Below, piece by piece: positions 1 through 8,594 of a stretch of DNA of 64,000 bases. The notes under the pieces were generated by a model. That model worked only from the letters and a program-made list of their open reading frames with translations, ran no database searches and had not been told where the DNA came from. Position numbers and translations under genes: made by a program. Source of the stretch: Nostoc sp. FACHB-280 (lineage in GTDB: Bacteria > Cyanobacteriota > Cyanobacteriia > Cyanobacteriales > Nostocaceae); the NCBI RefSeq assembly GCF_014697615.1, contig NZ_JACJSD010000024.1, forward strand, positions 36,024 to 100,023, given 5' to 3'. Positions within the stretch are counted from its first letter, which is position 1. Each line of letters starts with the position of its first letter.

Positions 1-1235
1 TCTTTCGTCAACGTTGGGCGGCGGTTTACAGTGCTTTAATTTATCTGACAATGCTGCCTGTGGTACGTTATGGCAGATTAGCGATGAGCGATGGCGTGTT
101 AGTCTGCTTTTTGCTAGTGATGATGCTGTGTGTATTGCGATCGCGCCGTGATTTACGCTATTGCTTGGGAGTCGGGATTAGTTTTGGCTTGATTTGCCTC
201 ACACAAGGGTTTTTCGGCATTTTCCTGGGTGCGATCGCTATAATATTTTTGTTTTGGGATACCCCCAGATTGCTCACAAGTTACTATTTCTGGACAGGTA
301 TCTTGATCGGAATTTTGCCGGCTGTGGGTTGGTATGCTGCCCAAATTTCGCACTATGGTTATGCTGTTGTCAAAATAGGCTTACAAAATCAATCTCGTAG
401 CCAAGTTGATACATTTGTCATCAACAGTTATCAAGTACCTTGGTATTACATAATTGAGCTTTTAAAGTGGACATGGCCTTGGTTACTATTTTTACCCCAA
501 ACTGGGCGTTACGTTTGGGAAAATCGCAACCTCAGTTGGGCGAAATTAATTCAGGTGTGGTGTGGCTTTTATTTAGTAAGTATTTCTTTGTTAGATACTA
601 AATTACCTTGGTATATCTTGCCAATTTATCCAGCTTTAGCGTTAGCTTTTGGGGCGTTATTAGCTGAGACAGAAAACTTACCTTTATTGTCATCTTATCC
701 CCGGAGTTGGGTAGTGGGATTGTCTGTACTGGCGGTTCTGGCTTCTGCTAGTAGTATGTATTTTAGTTGGGGTATACCACCCAGAACAGATTTACAACTG
801 ATTTTTGCCGCAGTTGCTATTACCATGATTTTGGCAGCAATTTTAGCAGAACGCGGTGACGGACAATTTTTAAGGATTTTATTTTGGGGAAGTTATATTG
901 CGTTATTTTTATTAGTCAAATCTAACTATTGGGCTTGGGAATTATCCGCAGCTTATCCAGTTAAACCAGTGGCGACGATGATATCCCGTGTGAATCCTGC
1001 TGTCAAAAAGATTTATACATCGTTTCCTTACCATCGTTCGTCTTTAGATTTTTACAGCGATCGCACTATTATTCCGGCTCCGGCGGACGAACTAAAATAT
1101 TATTGGCAATACAGCAGCAAACCCTACTTTTTACTCAATGCTGCCGCACTCAATAACCTCCAGTTAGAATCAATGAAAATCATTGATCAAGCTGAAGGCT
1201 GGAAATTAGTGACAAAAGAAACACCAAGGTTATGA
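1..1235 (+). CDS. GT39/ArnT-like membrane glycosyltransferase (5' partial)
   Basis: The reading frame is open to the left edge of the window (first full codon at base 3), so this is the C-terminal part of a longer gene; the first internal ATG at 51 is not a credible start. The protein is strongly hydrophobic with many membrane segments. Near the beginning it carries the RLAMSDG stretch seen in GT39/ArnT-like polyprenyl-phosphate-sugar transferases, where the acidic residue lies in the catalytic periplasmic loop. Family members move a sugar from a polyprenyl-phosphate carrier to lipid or protein on the outer face of the cytoplasmic membrane. The acceptor cannot be told from sequence. The gene ends just before a perfect palindrome that faces a convergent gene. 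Confidence 0.75.
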   Translation, partial: FRQRWAAVYSALIYLTMLPVVRYGRLAMSDGVLVCFLLVMMLCVLRSRRDLRYCLGVGISFGLICLTQGFFGIFLGAIAIIFLFWDTPRLLTSYYFWTGILIGILPAVGWYAAQISHYGYAVVKIGLQNQSRSQVDTFVINSYQVPWYYIIELLKWTWPWLLFLPQTGRYVWENRNLSWAKLIQVWCGFYLVSISLLDTKLPWYILPIYPALALAFGALLAETENLPLLSSYPRSWVVGLSVLAVLASASSMYFSWGIPPRTDLQLIFAAVAITMILAAILAERGDGQFLRILFWGSYIALFLLVKSNYWAWELSAAYPVKPVATMISRVNPAVKKIYTSFPYHRSSLDFYSDRTIIPAPADELKYYWQYSSKPYFLLNAAALNNLQLESMKIIDQAEGWKLVTKETPRL

Positions 1236-1299
1236 AGTATGAAGTCTGAAATTGCCGGAATTTATACTTCATAACAATTAAATATGAAGCTGCACCTAT

Positions 1300-1341
1300 A
1301 AATTCTGTAGAGACGTTGTATACAACGTCTCTACAGAATTT
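1300..1341. terminator. Perfect 21-bp-arm palindrome, likely bidirectional terminator
   Basis: Bases 1300-1320 and 1321-1341 are exact reverse complements with no loop base. The core is GTAGAGACGTTGTA. It lies between two convergent genes (stops at 1235 on plus and 1340 on minus), and the stop codon of the minus-strand gene overlaps its last two bases. The core resembles a dispersed intergenic repeat of filamentous cyanobacteria. Terminator function is inferred from position and fold. Confidence 0.6.
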
Positions 1342-1708
1342 AGTCTTGAATTCTTTCGTTTTTCGGCAATGCCAACTCATCGTGGTTGGTGTTTTGCTGC
1401 ATAATGGCGATCGCACTGAATAAAACTGCACCGCCAAGTGCTAGAGTAAGCAAAGGTCGCTTTAATGGTAGAAAATCCCGGATAATTCTGGCCAAGGGGC
1501 TACTTTGGCGACGCAATGCCGAAGCTAGAAGTATATGCTTAAAAGTAAAAGGATCGCGGACATAATGACCGCTACGACAGACAACTAATCTTTCTTGGCA
1601 ATAAGGACAGGTAAATAAACCTATGTAAGCCTTGATTGGTTTGGGTCTAGCATTTCTTTGGCAAATTGGGCAAGTAACATAATGATTATCAAATATGGGT
1701 GTGTTCAT
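1340..1708 (-). CDS. Zinc-ribbon protein with one membrane segment, unknown function
   Basis: 122 residues. The N-terminal half has two CxxC knuckles (CPIC about residues 14-17 and CPYC about 34-37), which would form a zinc ribbon. A basic stretch follows, then one hydrophobic segment near residues 88-106 (TLALGGAVLFSAIAIM). The protein is probably anchored in the membrane with the ribbon in the cytoplasm. I do not recognise a named family. It is transcribed convergently to the glycosyltransferase and ends inside the palindrome at 1300-1341. The start ATG at 1708 is the only good one. Confidence 0.6.
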   Translation of the reverse strand: MNTPIFDNHYVTCPICQRNARPKPIKAYIGLFTCPYCQERLVVCRSGHYVRDPFTFKHILLASALRRQSSPLARIIRDFLPLKRPLLTLALGGAVLFSAIAIMQQNTNHDELALPKNERIQD

Positions 1709-2296
1709 TTACCTTGTCCGCCTAGTCCATCTACTTGCTCGATAAAGATAGGTATATTGAATTTCTGCGTTACGCAATAGTAGTTTTGCTAGTTGAAGAT
1801 GATGACCTGAAGCCAGTGATTTAGGATTGATTCTGAACGCGGGGGTACAGAAATTGAAAATTTTGGATACGTTCTGTCGACTAATGACGACAGATGAACC
1901 AAAAAAATCTCAAATCGGCACAGTCAATCATCCTTTAAGCGTTCTACTAGGGATAACTCAATGGTCGCAACACGAGTATAGCTAGATTTGAGTGAGGATG
2001 ACTGCTGTTTGCTGCTCACTTATGGTACATCTACTCAATACATTAATAATGTATTTTATCGGAAGAAAATTGCGAAACTGCTAATTTGTACCATACCAGC
2101 GATCGCTGACCATTGAATATTAATTTTCTCTCATCTGGCTGTTCTCCTAGAAAACTTTCACCCAATACATTTTTTTAATCAAAGCTTTATAAATCCAGCT
2201 AATCTCACTTACTTGTCTGGTTGATAAATAATGGCTCACAATGAGAAATAACAGAGAAGAATTTAAATTTTTTCTTACATTTACCCCAACCGTTCA
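1709..2296. other. Intergenic region, 588 bp
   Basis: Divergent spacer between the zinc-ribbon gene and the ClC gene. It should hold both promoters. It is AT-rich close to the ClC start. I see no RNA gene or convincing ORF. A short plus-strand frame ending at 1824 reads VVLLVEDDDLKPVI, resembling the first strand and acidic cluster of a response regulator, but it stops at once and I do not call it a gene. Confidence 0.5.
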
Positions 2297-4195
2297 ATGA
2301 CTCTCTTGCCTCCCACCAACGTCAGGAAGGTAACGGAACAACCTGCACTTCCTCCACCTACTAACCGCCTAACACATCTCATTAACCGTTTTCAACCCAC
2401 ACCGGAAACAGTTGTGCTGTTTTTAGCCATATTAATTGGTGGTGGTACTGGCATGGGTGTAGTGACATTCCACTATTTAATTGAGCTAATTCACCATCTG
2501 ATGCTAGAAGATTTGATGAGTGTAATTGGCGCTTGGGGTGGCTGGACTTTAGCCTGTGTCACCATTCTGGGTGGATTAATTGTCGGATTAATGCGCTGGC
2601 ACACCCAAGATTTTGGCCCTAGTTTGTCTACTTTAATCGCCGCCTCCCAAGGAACAGCAGTTCAGCGTCCCTTAAGGCCTGTCACCAAAATGATTGCCGC
2701 ATCTGTTTCTTTGGGAAGTGGGGCTTCTTTGGGGCCAGAAGGGCCGAGTGTGGAAATTGGCGCTAACTTTGGGATGTTGTTGTCTCTGATTCTCCAAGTC
2801 TCCCAAGAACGTCAGCGTTTGCTTTTAAGTGCTGGTGCAGCCGCAGGTTTAGCCGCCGGATTTAATGCACCAATCGCTGGGGTATTTTTTGCCCTAGAAG
2901 TAGTTATGGGCGCAACATCTTTTGCCACTTCGGCGGTGAGTGTGGTGTTACTTGCGGCGGTGGTGGCGGCGTTAATTGCCCAAATTGGCTTAGGGACGCA
3001 ACCTGCCTTTACTTTACCTGCATACCAAGTTCGTAGCCCGTTTGAATTACCTTTGTATCTCGGCTTGGGTTTGGGTGCGAGTTTAATTTCTTTGTTTTAC
3101 ACCGAATTAATTCGTTTAGCTAAAGCCTGCTTTGCCGGCACAATTCCTGGCTGGGAATTTTTTCAAAGTATCCCCAAATCAATTCACCCAATTATCGGGG
3201 GGGTAATTTTAGGCATTGTGGCTTTGCAATTCCCCCAGATTTTAGGCATTGGTTATGGCACTGTCCAAGCCATGCTGCAAGATGTGGAATTTTCTTTAAA
3301 TCTGTTGCTGGCTTTGCTGGTAGTGAAATTATTCATGACAGCCATTAGTGCTGGGAGTGGTTTTGTGGGTGGTTTATTTGCCCCAGCCATGTTTTTAGGC
3401 GCTTCTTTCGGCTCGGCTTATGCCAAAATTTTATGTCTGATTGTGCCAGGAATTGACGCATACATGGCTGCACCCCCAGCTTATGCAATGGTAGGGATGG
3501 CGGCGGTGTTGGCTGCTAGTGTGAGAGCGCCATTAACTGCGATTATTATGCTGTTTGAATTAACTCGTGATTACCGCATTGTTTTACCGTTAATGGCTGC
3601 GGTGGGTTTAAGTGTGTGGTTAATAGATCAAATTAAACCAAATGTTAACTCTAACTCGAAGCTGCAACAATTTGGTTTAGCAGATTTAAAAGATGAGCAA
3701 GCAGAAATTGTGCAGGAAATTTTAGTGGAAGATGCTGTACTTTCCTGCCCAAAAAAATTACCTGCAACTTTAGGATTGTTAGAAGCCGCGATAGAAATGA
3801 CCCGCGATCGCATACGCAGTGCTTTAGTAATTAATGAAGCCGAGCAATTAGTCGGGATTATTTCTCTAGAAGATATTAATCGCGCTCTAACTCGCTGGCA
3901 AAATTACCAAAATTCTGCCACAGAAAATACTGATGAATTATCCAATCAAACTCTCATGGATATTTGCACCACGGAAATTCTCTATGCTTGGCGGGATGAA
4001 CCTTTATCTGAAGCTTTAGATCGGATGGCTTTGCGTGGTTTGCATCAGTTACCAGTGGTAGCTAGAGACAACCAAGAGCGCATTTTGGGTTTATTAGAAA
4101 AAGAGCAAATTGCCTTAACCTGCAATTTAGCCGTCACCCGCAAAACACTCCACCAATATATTTTTAGTCAAAAGTCAATGGTCAATGATCAATAG
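2297..4195 (+). CDS. ClC-family chloride channel/antiporter with C-terminal CBS pair
   Basis: 632 residues. The membrane part (about 35-450) has the ClC anion-site signatures: GSGAS (140-144), GPEGP (146-150, Glu148 as gating glutamate) and GGLFAP near 355. The region from about 470 to 615 is a CBS-domain pair of the type that binds adenine nucleotides and tunes transport. ClC proteins move chloride either as channels or as H+/Cl- exchangers; which applies cannot be decided here. The last ten residues (SQKSMVNDQ) are encoded by the start of an intergenic heptamer repeat, so the true C-terminus has been rewritten. A second ClC gene lies at 26018, so the organism has at least two. Confidence 0.93.
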   Translation: MTLLPPTNVRKVTEQPALPPPTNRLTHLINRFQPTPETVVLFLAILIGGGTGMGVVTFHYLIELIHHLMLEDLMSVIGAWGGWTLACVTILGGLIVGLMRWHTQDFGPSLSTLIAASQGTAVQRPLRPVTKMIAASVSLGSGASLGPEGPSVEIGANFGMLLSLILQVSQERQRLLLSAGAAAGLAAGFNAPIAGVFFALEVVMGATSFATSAVSVVLLAAVVAALIAQIGLGTQPAFTLPAYQVRSPFELPLYLGLGLGASLISLFYTELIRLAKACFAGTIPGWEFFQSIPKSIHPIIGGVILGIVALQFPQILGIGYGTVQAMLQDVEFSLNLLLALLVVKLFMTAISAGSGFVGGLFAPAMFLGASFGSAYAKILCLIVPGIDAYMAAPPAYAMVGMAAVLAASVRAPLTAIIMLFELTRDYRIVLPLMAAVGLSVWLIDQIKPNVNSNSKLQQFGLADLKDEQAEIVQEILVEDAVLSCPKKLPATLGLLEAAIEMTRDRIRSALVINEAEQLVGIISLEDINRALTRWQNYQNSATENTDELSNQTLMDICTTEILYAWRDEPLSEALDRMALRGLHQLPVVARDNQERILGLLEKEQIALTCNLAVTRKTLHQYIFSQKSMVNDQ

Positions 4196-4250
4196 TTAAT
4201 AGTCATGATTTCTATTGACTCTTGACTCTTGACTTTGCACTCTTGACTAT
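4165..4250. repeat. TTGACTA/CAATAGT heptamer repeat
   Basis: Degenerate tandem copies of GTCAATG, CAATAGT and TTGACTC-type heptamers start inside the last codons of the ClC gene and continue to just before the cyAbrB stop. Such short tandemly repeated repetitive sequences are typical of heterocyst-forming cyanobacteria. Confidence 0.7.
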
Positions 4251-4253
4251 TTA

Positions 4254-4667
4254 TTATGCTGAGGCTTCGATTTCCTCAATACCTTCTCTGTCTTCTGGAT
4301 CTACTTGACGCAGGCGAATGTGTTTCTTACCTAAAGTGATCAGAAACTCATCACCAGGCTTGAGATTCATTTGTTTTGTGTAAGCAGAACCAATCAGTAA
4401 GTTACCGTTGGATTGCACACTAATCCGATAGCTGGCACTGCGTCCGCCTCGTCCATTTGCATTCGGCGCACTATCTAATTGAATGCCTTCAGCATCAATG
4501 AGAGCATTCAAAAATTTCATCATATTGACACGCTCTATACCATTTTTGGTCACGGTATAGTAGCCGCACTCCTTAGCTTTTTCTTCTTTGCTAAGGTTCT
4601 CTAGCTCTTTGACTTTTTTGAGCAGATCCTCCCCAACTAGGGGTTCAATTTTTTTCTGTTTAGGCAT
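4254..4667 (-). CDS. cyAbrB-family transcriptional regulator
   Basis: 137 residues from the ATG at 4667; a TTG codon lies directly upstream but ATG is the better start. The N-terminal part has the cyanobacterial pattern LLKKVKELENLSKEEKA followed by CGYYTVTKNGIERVN. The C-terminal half (about 85-130) is the AbrB-like swapped-hairpin DNA-binding region (SNGNLLIGSAYTKQMNLKPG). In cyAbrB proteins this order, with the AbrB domain at the C-terminus, is usual. They act as global regulators of carbon/nitrogen balance and, in Anabaena, of heterocyst and hydrogenase genes. I cannot say whether this is the CalA or the CalB type. It is convergent with the ClC gene. Confidence 0.9.
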   Translation of the reverse strand: MPKQKKIEPLVGEDLLKKVKELENLSKEEKAKECGYYTVTKNGIERVNMMKFLNALIDAEGIQLDSAPNANGRGGRSASYRISVQSNGNLLIGSAYTKQMNLKPGDEFLITLGKKHIRLRQVDPEDREGIEEIEASA

Positions 4668-5103
4668 CAACTTAGGTTGAAAATGAATGGTTGAAGTAGT
4701 TGAATCGATTTTATTTTAGCTGAGGTTGAGTTGATAGGAACAAAATTCATTCGTTTTTATATCAACCTAGCCAAGTATATTACAATCCTAGCCAGAATTG
4801 TTGCACAATTATCAATAATGTCAAGACAATCTATTGTTTATATATCGACAATGCTGATGGATATATATAGTTTGGAAAAAACTGCTAAACTATAATTGTT
4901 TAAGTTTTTTAAACTAAGGCAAAAAAGTTTATCTACTCAGTCAGCTTGCTTCTGGGAACATAAGATGATAAGCAACCCTGATTTTTAGTCAATAATCCAT
5001 AGTCCACAGTCAAAGGCAAAATCTATTTATTAGTAGTTTTCTAACTTGTGACTATTGAGCATTGACCATTGACTATTGACTTTTGACGCTTGACTAAAAA
5101 ATA
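4668..5103. other. Divergent intergenic region with heptamer repeats
   Basis: 436 bp between cyAbrB and the Rrf2 gene. It is AT-rich and should hold both promoters. From about 5040 to 5098 it contains a run of TTGACTA/CATTGAC heptamers that ends six bases before the Rrf2 start, so this repeat forms most of that gene's leader. No RNA gene or ORF is visible. Confidence 0.6.
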
Positions 5104-5547
5104 ATGAAACTAACTACCAAAGGACATTACAGTGTCAAAGCATTGCTAGATTTAAGCTTACAGCCAGATTATGGGCCGGTATCTGTCAGAGCGATCGCTC
5201 AACGTCAAGATATTCCTGCACCATACCTAGAAAAGTTACTAATAGAAATGCGTCGGTCGGGGTTAGTTAAATCAATTCGGGGCAGCATTGGTGGCTACCA
5301 ACTAGCAAGAGAACCCAAAGAAATCTCCATCGGACAAATATTAGAAGCCGTCGGTGAAACCATTACCCATATTCCCGATCGCCACCCAACACCAATACAA
5401 GCAGAAGATTGGGTAACATACACTCTCTGGCAAAGACTTAACCAAAAACTTAAAGAAGCTTTATACAGTATTACCTTGGCTGATCTTTATTACGATGCCC
5501 GCAGTTGGCAAGCATCTTTAGGAGAAGAAGCAAGTTTTGTGGTTTAG
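5104..5547 (+). CDS. Rrf2-family transcriptional regulator without cluster cysteines
   Basis: 147 residues. It begins MKLTTKGHYSVKALLDL, the classic Rrf2 opening, with a winged helix-turn-helix over about residues 1-80 (IPAPYLEKLL, IRGSIGGYQLAR) and a dimerisation helix after it. IscR and NsrR hold an Fe-S cluster with three cysteines around residues 90-110; this protein has no cysteine at all. It therefore cannot bind a cluster in that way and is more like the CymR or cyanobacterial cysteine-free subgroup. The regulated genes are unknown. The following gene, cobD, is 78 bp downstream in the same direction. Confidence 0.88.
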   Translation: MKLTTKGHYSVKALLDLSLQPDYGPVSVRAIAQRQDIPAPYLEKLLIEMRRSGLVKSIRGSIGGYQLAREPKEISIGQILEAVGETITHIPDRHPTPIQAEDWVTYTLWQRLNQKLKEALYSITLADLYYDARSWQASLGEEASFVV

Positions 5548-5548
5548 T

Positions 5549-5625
5549 CAATGGTCATGTGTCATTAGTCATTGGCAACACTCCAGACAAATGACTGATG
5601 ACAAAGGACAAAGGACAAACAACAA
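5549..5625. repeat. GTCATTA/GACAAAG heptamer repeat
   Basis: Tandem imperfect heptamers (GTCATTAGTCATTGG, then GACAAAGGACAAAG) fill the whole gap between the Rrf2 stop and the cobD start. A related shorter run (TTGACTATTGACTAT) lies at about 6597-6621 between cobD and pyrR. Confidence 0.65.
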
Positions 5626-6585
5626 ATGACATTAATCATCGCCGCAATTTTAGATTTCTTAATAGGTGATCCTTGGGGTTGGCCGCATCCAGTCCAAGTC
5701 ATGGGATGGATAATTTCTCGGTTCACAAAATTTGCATTATCGATATGTCAAAATTCCATAACACAAAGAATCGCGGGAATTGTCCTGGCGATGATTTTAA
5801 TTATTGGTAGTGGCGGCATCGGCTGGTTAATGATTCGAGTTGCTCACTGGTTACATCCAATATTGGCCATAGTTATAGAAAGTATTATCTTGGCTAGTTG
5901 TTTTGCCTTGAAAAGTTTACGAACCGCCGCCACCGATGTTTTACAACCTTTAATTGCGGGTAATTTATCCCAGGCGCGTCAAGCTTTAAGTAATTATGTT
6001 GGTCGAGATACCCAAAACCTTTCAGAAGCAGAAATTTTGCGGGCTGTGTTAGAAACAGTCACCGAAAATGCCACCGATGGAGTCATGGCTCCATTGTTTT
6101 ATGCTGCTGTTGGTGCTTGCGTGCCGAATTTAGGTGCAGTTCCTTTGGCTTTAGCCTACAAAGCCAGCAGTACCTTAGATTCAATGGTGGGTTATAAAGA
6201 AGCACCTTACACTTATATAGGTTGGTTTAGCGCCCGGTTAGAAGATTATTTAACTTGGCTACCTTGTCGCTTAACTGTAATTACCTTGGCACTGTTATCG
6301 CGTAAACCATTGCATGTTTGGCGGATATGTCGCAGAGATGCTGTTTTAGATCCCAGTCCCAATTCTGGTTGGAGTGAATGTGCTTATGCGGCAATTTTGG
6401 GTGTGCAGATGGGTGGGATAAATTGGTATCGGGGTGTGGCGAAATCAAAACCCTTGTTAGGCGATGCCATTTACCCAATTACGCCGACTAGCATTGATCA
6501 AGCTTTGCAACTAACGCGCTACAGCTTTTTATTGTGGTTAGGAATAGCGATCGCTATACTATTCTTGCTGCCAAACAGGTCATGA
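5626..6585 (+). CDS. cobD: Adenosylcobinamide-phosphate synthase CobD/CbiB
   Basis: 319 residues, the usual length. The opening ILDFLIGDPWGWPHPVQVMG matches the family signature DxxxGDPxxxPHPV. Several membrane segments follow, with ENATDGVMAPLFYAAVG and the YKASSTLDSMVGYK region in the middle. The enzyme joins an aminopropanol arm to adenosylcobyric acid in late cobalamin synthesis, at the membrane. No other cobalamin gene is nearby, which is common for scattered cyanobacterial pathways. The start ATG follows the heptamer repeat directly and has no clear Shine-Dalgarno sequence. Confidence 0.93.
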   Translation: MTLIIAAILDFLIGDPWGWPHPVQVMGWIISRFTKFALSICQNSITQRIAGIVLAMILIIGSGGIGWLMIRVAHWLHPILAIVIESIILASCFALKSLRTAATDVLQPLIAGNLSQARQALSNYVGRDTQNLSEAEILRAVLETVTENATDGVMAPLFYAAVGACVPNLGAVPLALAYKASSTLDSMVGYKEAPYTYIGWFSARLEDYLTWLPCRLTVITLALLSRKPLHVWRICRRDAVLDPSPNSGWSECAYAAILGVQMGGINWYRGVAKSKPLLGDAIYPITPTSIDQALQLTRYSFLLWLGIAIAILFLLPNRS

Positions 6586-6631
6586 TAGAAGTAATCAGTC
6601 AATTGACTATTGACTATTAACCAAACTTTTT

Positions 6632-7168
6632 ATGTGTGCAAAAGTAGTTGAAATTCTCTCATCAGAAGATTTACGGCGTACCTTAACTCGCTTGGCTTCC
6701 CAAATTGTCGAGCGATCGCGCGATTTATCGCAATTGGTACTTATGGGTATTTATACTAGAGGCGTACCCTTGGCAGAATTACTAGCACGGCAAATTGAAA
6801 TCCTAGAAGGTGTAAGCGTACCTGTAGGAGCCTTAGATATTACTTTTTATCGAGATGACCTTGACAAAATTGGCTTGCGGACTCCCGCTAAAACCAACAT
6901 TCCCTTTGACTTAACTGGAAAAACCGTCGTCTTGGTAGATGATGTCATTTTCAAAGGTAGAACTATTCGCGCTGCTTTAAACGCTGTGACTGAATATGGT
7001 AGACCGGAAATTATTCGTTTAGCAGTGTTAGTAGACAGGGGTCATCGAGAAGTACCAATTCAAGCAGATTTTGTTGGTAAGCAATTACCCACCGCTAAAG
7101 AAGAAGTCGTCAAAGTTTATTTACAAGATTTAGATGGGCGAGATGCAGTGGAGTTAATTGGAGATTAA
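6632..7168 (+). CDS. pyrR: PyrR-type uracil phosphoribosyltransferase / pyr regulator
   Basis: 178 residues. It is a type I phosphoribosyltransferase with the PRPP loop [18 protein letters not shown] around residues 98-115. The N-terminal ([16 protein letters not shown]) and C-terminal ([15 protein letters not shown]) segments match PyrR. PyrR of Firmicutes binds pyr mRNA and attenuates pyrimidine genes; it also has weak uracil phosphoribosyltransferase activity. In cyanobacteria the RNA role is not established and no pyr genes lie here. The gene is 46 bp after cobD in the same direction, across a short heptamer repeat. Confidence 0.92.
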   Translation: MCAKVVEILSSEDLRRTLTRLASQIVERSRDLSQLVLMGIYTRGVPLAELLARQIEILEGVSVPVGALDITFYRDDLDKIGLRTPAKTNIPFDLTGKTVVLVDDVIFKGRTIRAALNAVTEYGRPEIIRLAVLVDRGHREVPIQADFVGKQLPTAKEEVVKVYLQDLDGRDAVELIGD

Positions 7169-7220
7169 GTCAGTTCTGTACTGTGGAGTCGAAGTATCAA
7201 GTAAAGGAAGGTTGTAACCC

Positions 7221-7850
7221 TTGACTAATCAACTCTTATCAAAAGAAAAATTGCAAGCATCACTCCAGAATATCCAAACCAACAGTGATGGCTCTCCCAT
7301 AACCAATTTGCAGCTAGACAAAACTACAGCCGCAGAAATTGAACAATTAACCACAGAACTAGAAAGCGTTAATCCTTACCCTCATCCGCTTGTATCTGCG
7401 ATTTCTTTGCTAGATGGCGCTTGGCAATTGCAATACTCCACCGCCAGAGAAATTCGTTCTTTAGCTTCCTTACCATTAGGCTTAAAGGTAGGTAGAGTTT
7501 ATCAAGTGATTGATGTTGCCAATCAAAGATTTTTCAATTTAGCTCAAGTTAAACATTCTCTGGGGGTAGTATCGGGATACGTAAGAGTCACAGCTAATTT
7601 CGAGCCTGTAGACAACAAACGCATCAACGTCTATTTTGACAAACGCTACCTATCAGTTGAGAAGATTATTGGTATTAACACTCCGCAACTCAATCCATTT
7701 AAGGTGATTCCCGCTAACAATCCTGCTGGTAGAGTCGCCACCCTTGACATTACTTACCTGGATGAAACCTTAAGAATTGGACGTGGCGGTGATGGTAGTT
7801 TGTTTATTCTGACTAAATCTGAGCATTTACCAGAAGGCTCAGGAGATTGA
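7221..7850 (+). CDS. PAP/fibrillin family protein
   Basis: 209 residues. The sequence has the plastid-lipid-associated (fibrillin) pattern: LLDGAWQLQYSTA near residue 75, the GRVYQVIDV segment, and a C-terminal TLDITYLDETLRIGRGGDGSLFIL that matches the lipocalin-like core of the family. These proteins coat plastoglobules and protect thylakoid lipids and carotenoids under light stress. The start is a TTG at 7221, preceded by AAGGAAGG at a suitable distance. No earlier ATG exists in frame. It lies 52 bp after pyrR on the same strand. Confidence 0.85.
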   Translation: MTNQLLSKEKLQASLQNIQTNSDGSPITNLQLDKTTAAEIEQLTTELESVNPYPHPLVSAISLLDGAWQLQYSTAREIRSLASLPLGLKVGRVYQVIDVANQRFFNLAQVKHSLGVVSGYVRVTANFEPVDNKRINVYFDKRYLSVEKIIGINTPQLNPFKVIPANNPAGRVATLDITYLDETLRIGRGGDGSLFILTKSEHLPEGSGD

Positions 7851-7923
7851 ATTTTGTAGAAGCGATCGCATTTTTGCCTGTAAATAGTTTGATAAAACAA
7901 AGGTAGAGTTCGAGCTACCACTA

Positions 7924-8115
7924 ATGACTACTACCAAAATTCATTTAGTTGTTGCCATTCATCAGATGATTCTGTTGGTGTTTTACACAGAGATTGATTC
8001 CTGGCAGTTTCGGTTGATTAGTCCTGGTGGAGCAGTTTTTGGTGAGCGCAAACTTTACTTTACACCCGAAGCGGCGGAGAAAGCAGGGCGGGAGTGGATT
8101 CAACAAGGCTCTTAA
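7924..8115 (+). CDS. Small conserved-type hypothetical protein
   Basis: 63 residues with no recognisable domain. The N-terminus is hydrophobic (IHLVVAIHQMILLVFY), followed by a soluble stretch with SPGGAVFGERKLYFTPEAAEKAGREW. The final part resembles the small DUF-type proteins of cyanobacteria in which a beta hairpin precedes an AA-rich helix. It is 73 bp after the fibrillin gene on the same strand and may be co-transcribed. No function can be given. Confidence 0.55.
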   Translation: MTTTKIHLVVAIHQMILLVFYTEIDSWQFRLISPGGAVFGERKLYFTPEAAEKAGREWIQQGS

Positions 8116-8512
8116 TCCAGAAACCCTTACACTCTACACCCAGTCTCAACAGCAAACAGAACAATAGCTCTACCTGAACCCCTAGCAGGTAGATTCTGCA
8201 CTGTGTTCTTGAGAGAAAATCTGTAAATCATTGATTTTTGTAATCTTGGGATTTTTAGTATTACTTATATAATACAATTATATTACAAAACTGTCTACTC
8301 TAAATAGCTTTGCAAGTAACTGAGGGTGAATCGCTTCATATCATCCGCAGAGGGAGCAGCACCTCGACTTCGCTCGGCGACCGAAAGCAGGGGAGAGGGT
8401 TTTGAAGTGTCTGCACAGATTGACCGAATCATAAGTGATTACCCAGAAATGATATGACTCATACATAATCTCCAGAGCAGAAATAAATAAACGAGGATTA
8501 CTCACATTTTTG
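8116..8512. other. Intergenic region ahead of the P450 promoter
   Basis: 397 bp with no gene. Bases 8390-8454 (GGGAGAGGG... CTGCACAGATT...) are an imperfect copy of 10271-10333, so the same roughly 64-bp element flanks the P450 on both sides. The stretch at 8345-8400 contains a cyanobacterial intergenic repeat (CTCGACTTCGCTCGGC). The rest is AT-rich. Confidence 0.5.
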
Positions 8513-8563
8513 TTGACAAAATATGAATGATACTCATATTATCTAAATATGAGCGATGCTCAC
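8513..8563 (+). promoter_or_regulatory. P450 promoter with two TetR-type operators
   Basis: A TTGACA box (8513-8518) and a TATTAT box (8537-8542) are 18 bp apart. The palindrome-like site ATGAATGATACTCAT (8523-8537) fills the spacer, and a second site ATGAGCGATGCTCAC (8549-8563) lies just after the -10 box. Their centres are 26 bp apart. Both fit ATGAG-N5-CTCAT, which also occurs before the P450 remnant at 11347 and 11404. A repressor bound here would block RNA polymerase; the TetR gene at 10319 is the obvious candidate. Boxes and symmetry are seen; the regulator assignment is inferred. Confidence 0.7.
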
Positions 8564-8594
8564 ATAAATAGTCAACTTAATGGAGTCTCTGACA

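Noticed and set aside
1726..1824. Short frame ending VVLLVEDDDLKPVI, like the start of a response regulator
   Set aside because: It stops after the acidic motif and nothing alignable follows. Likely chance or at most a very old remnant.
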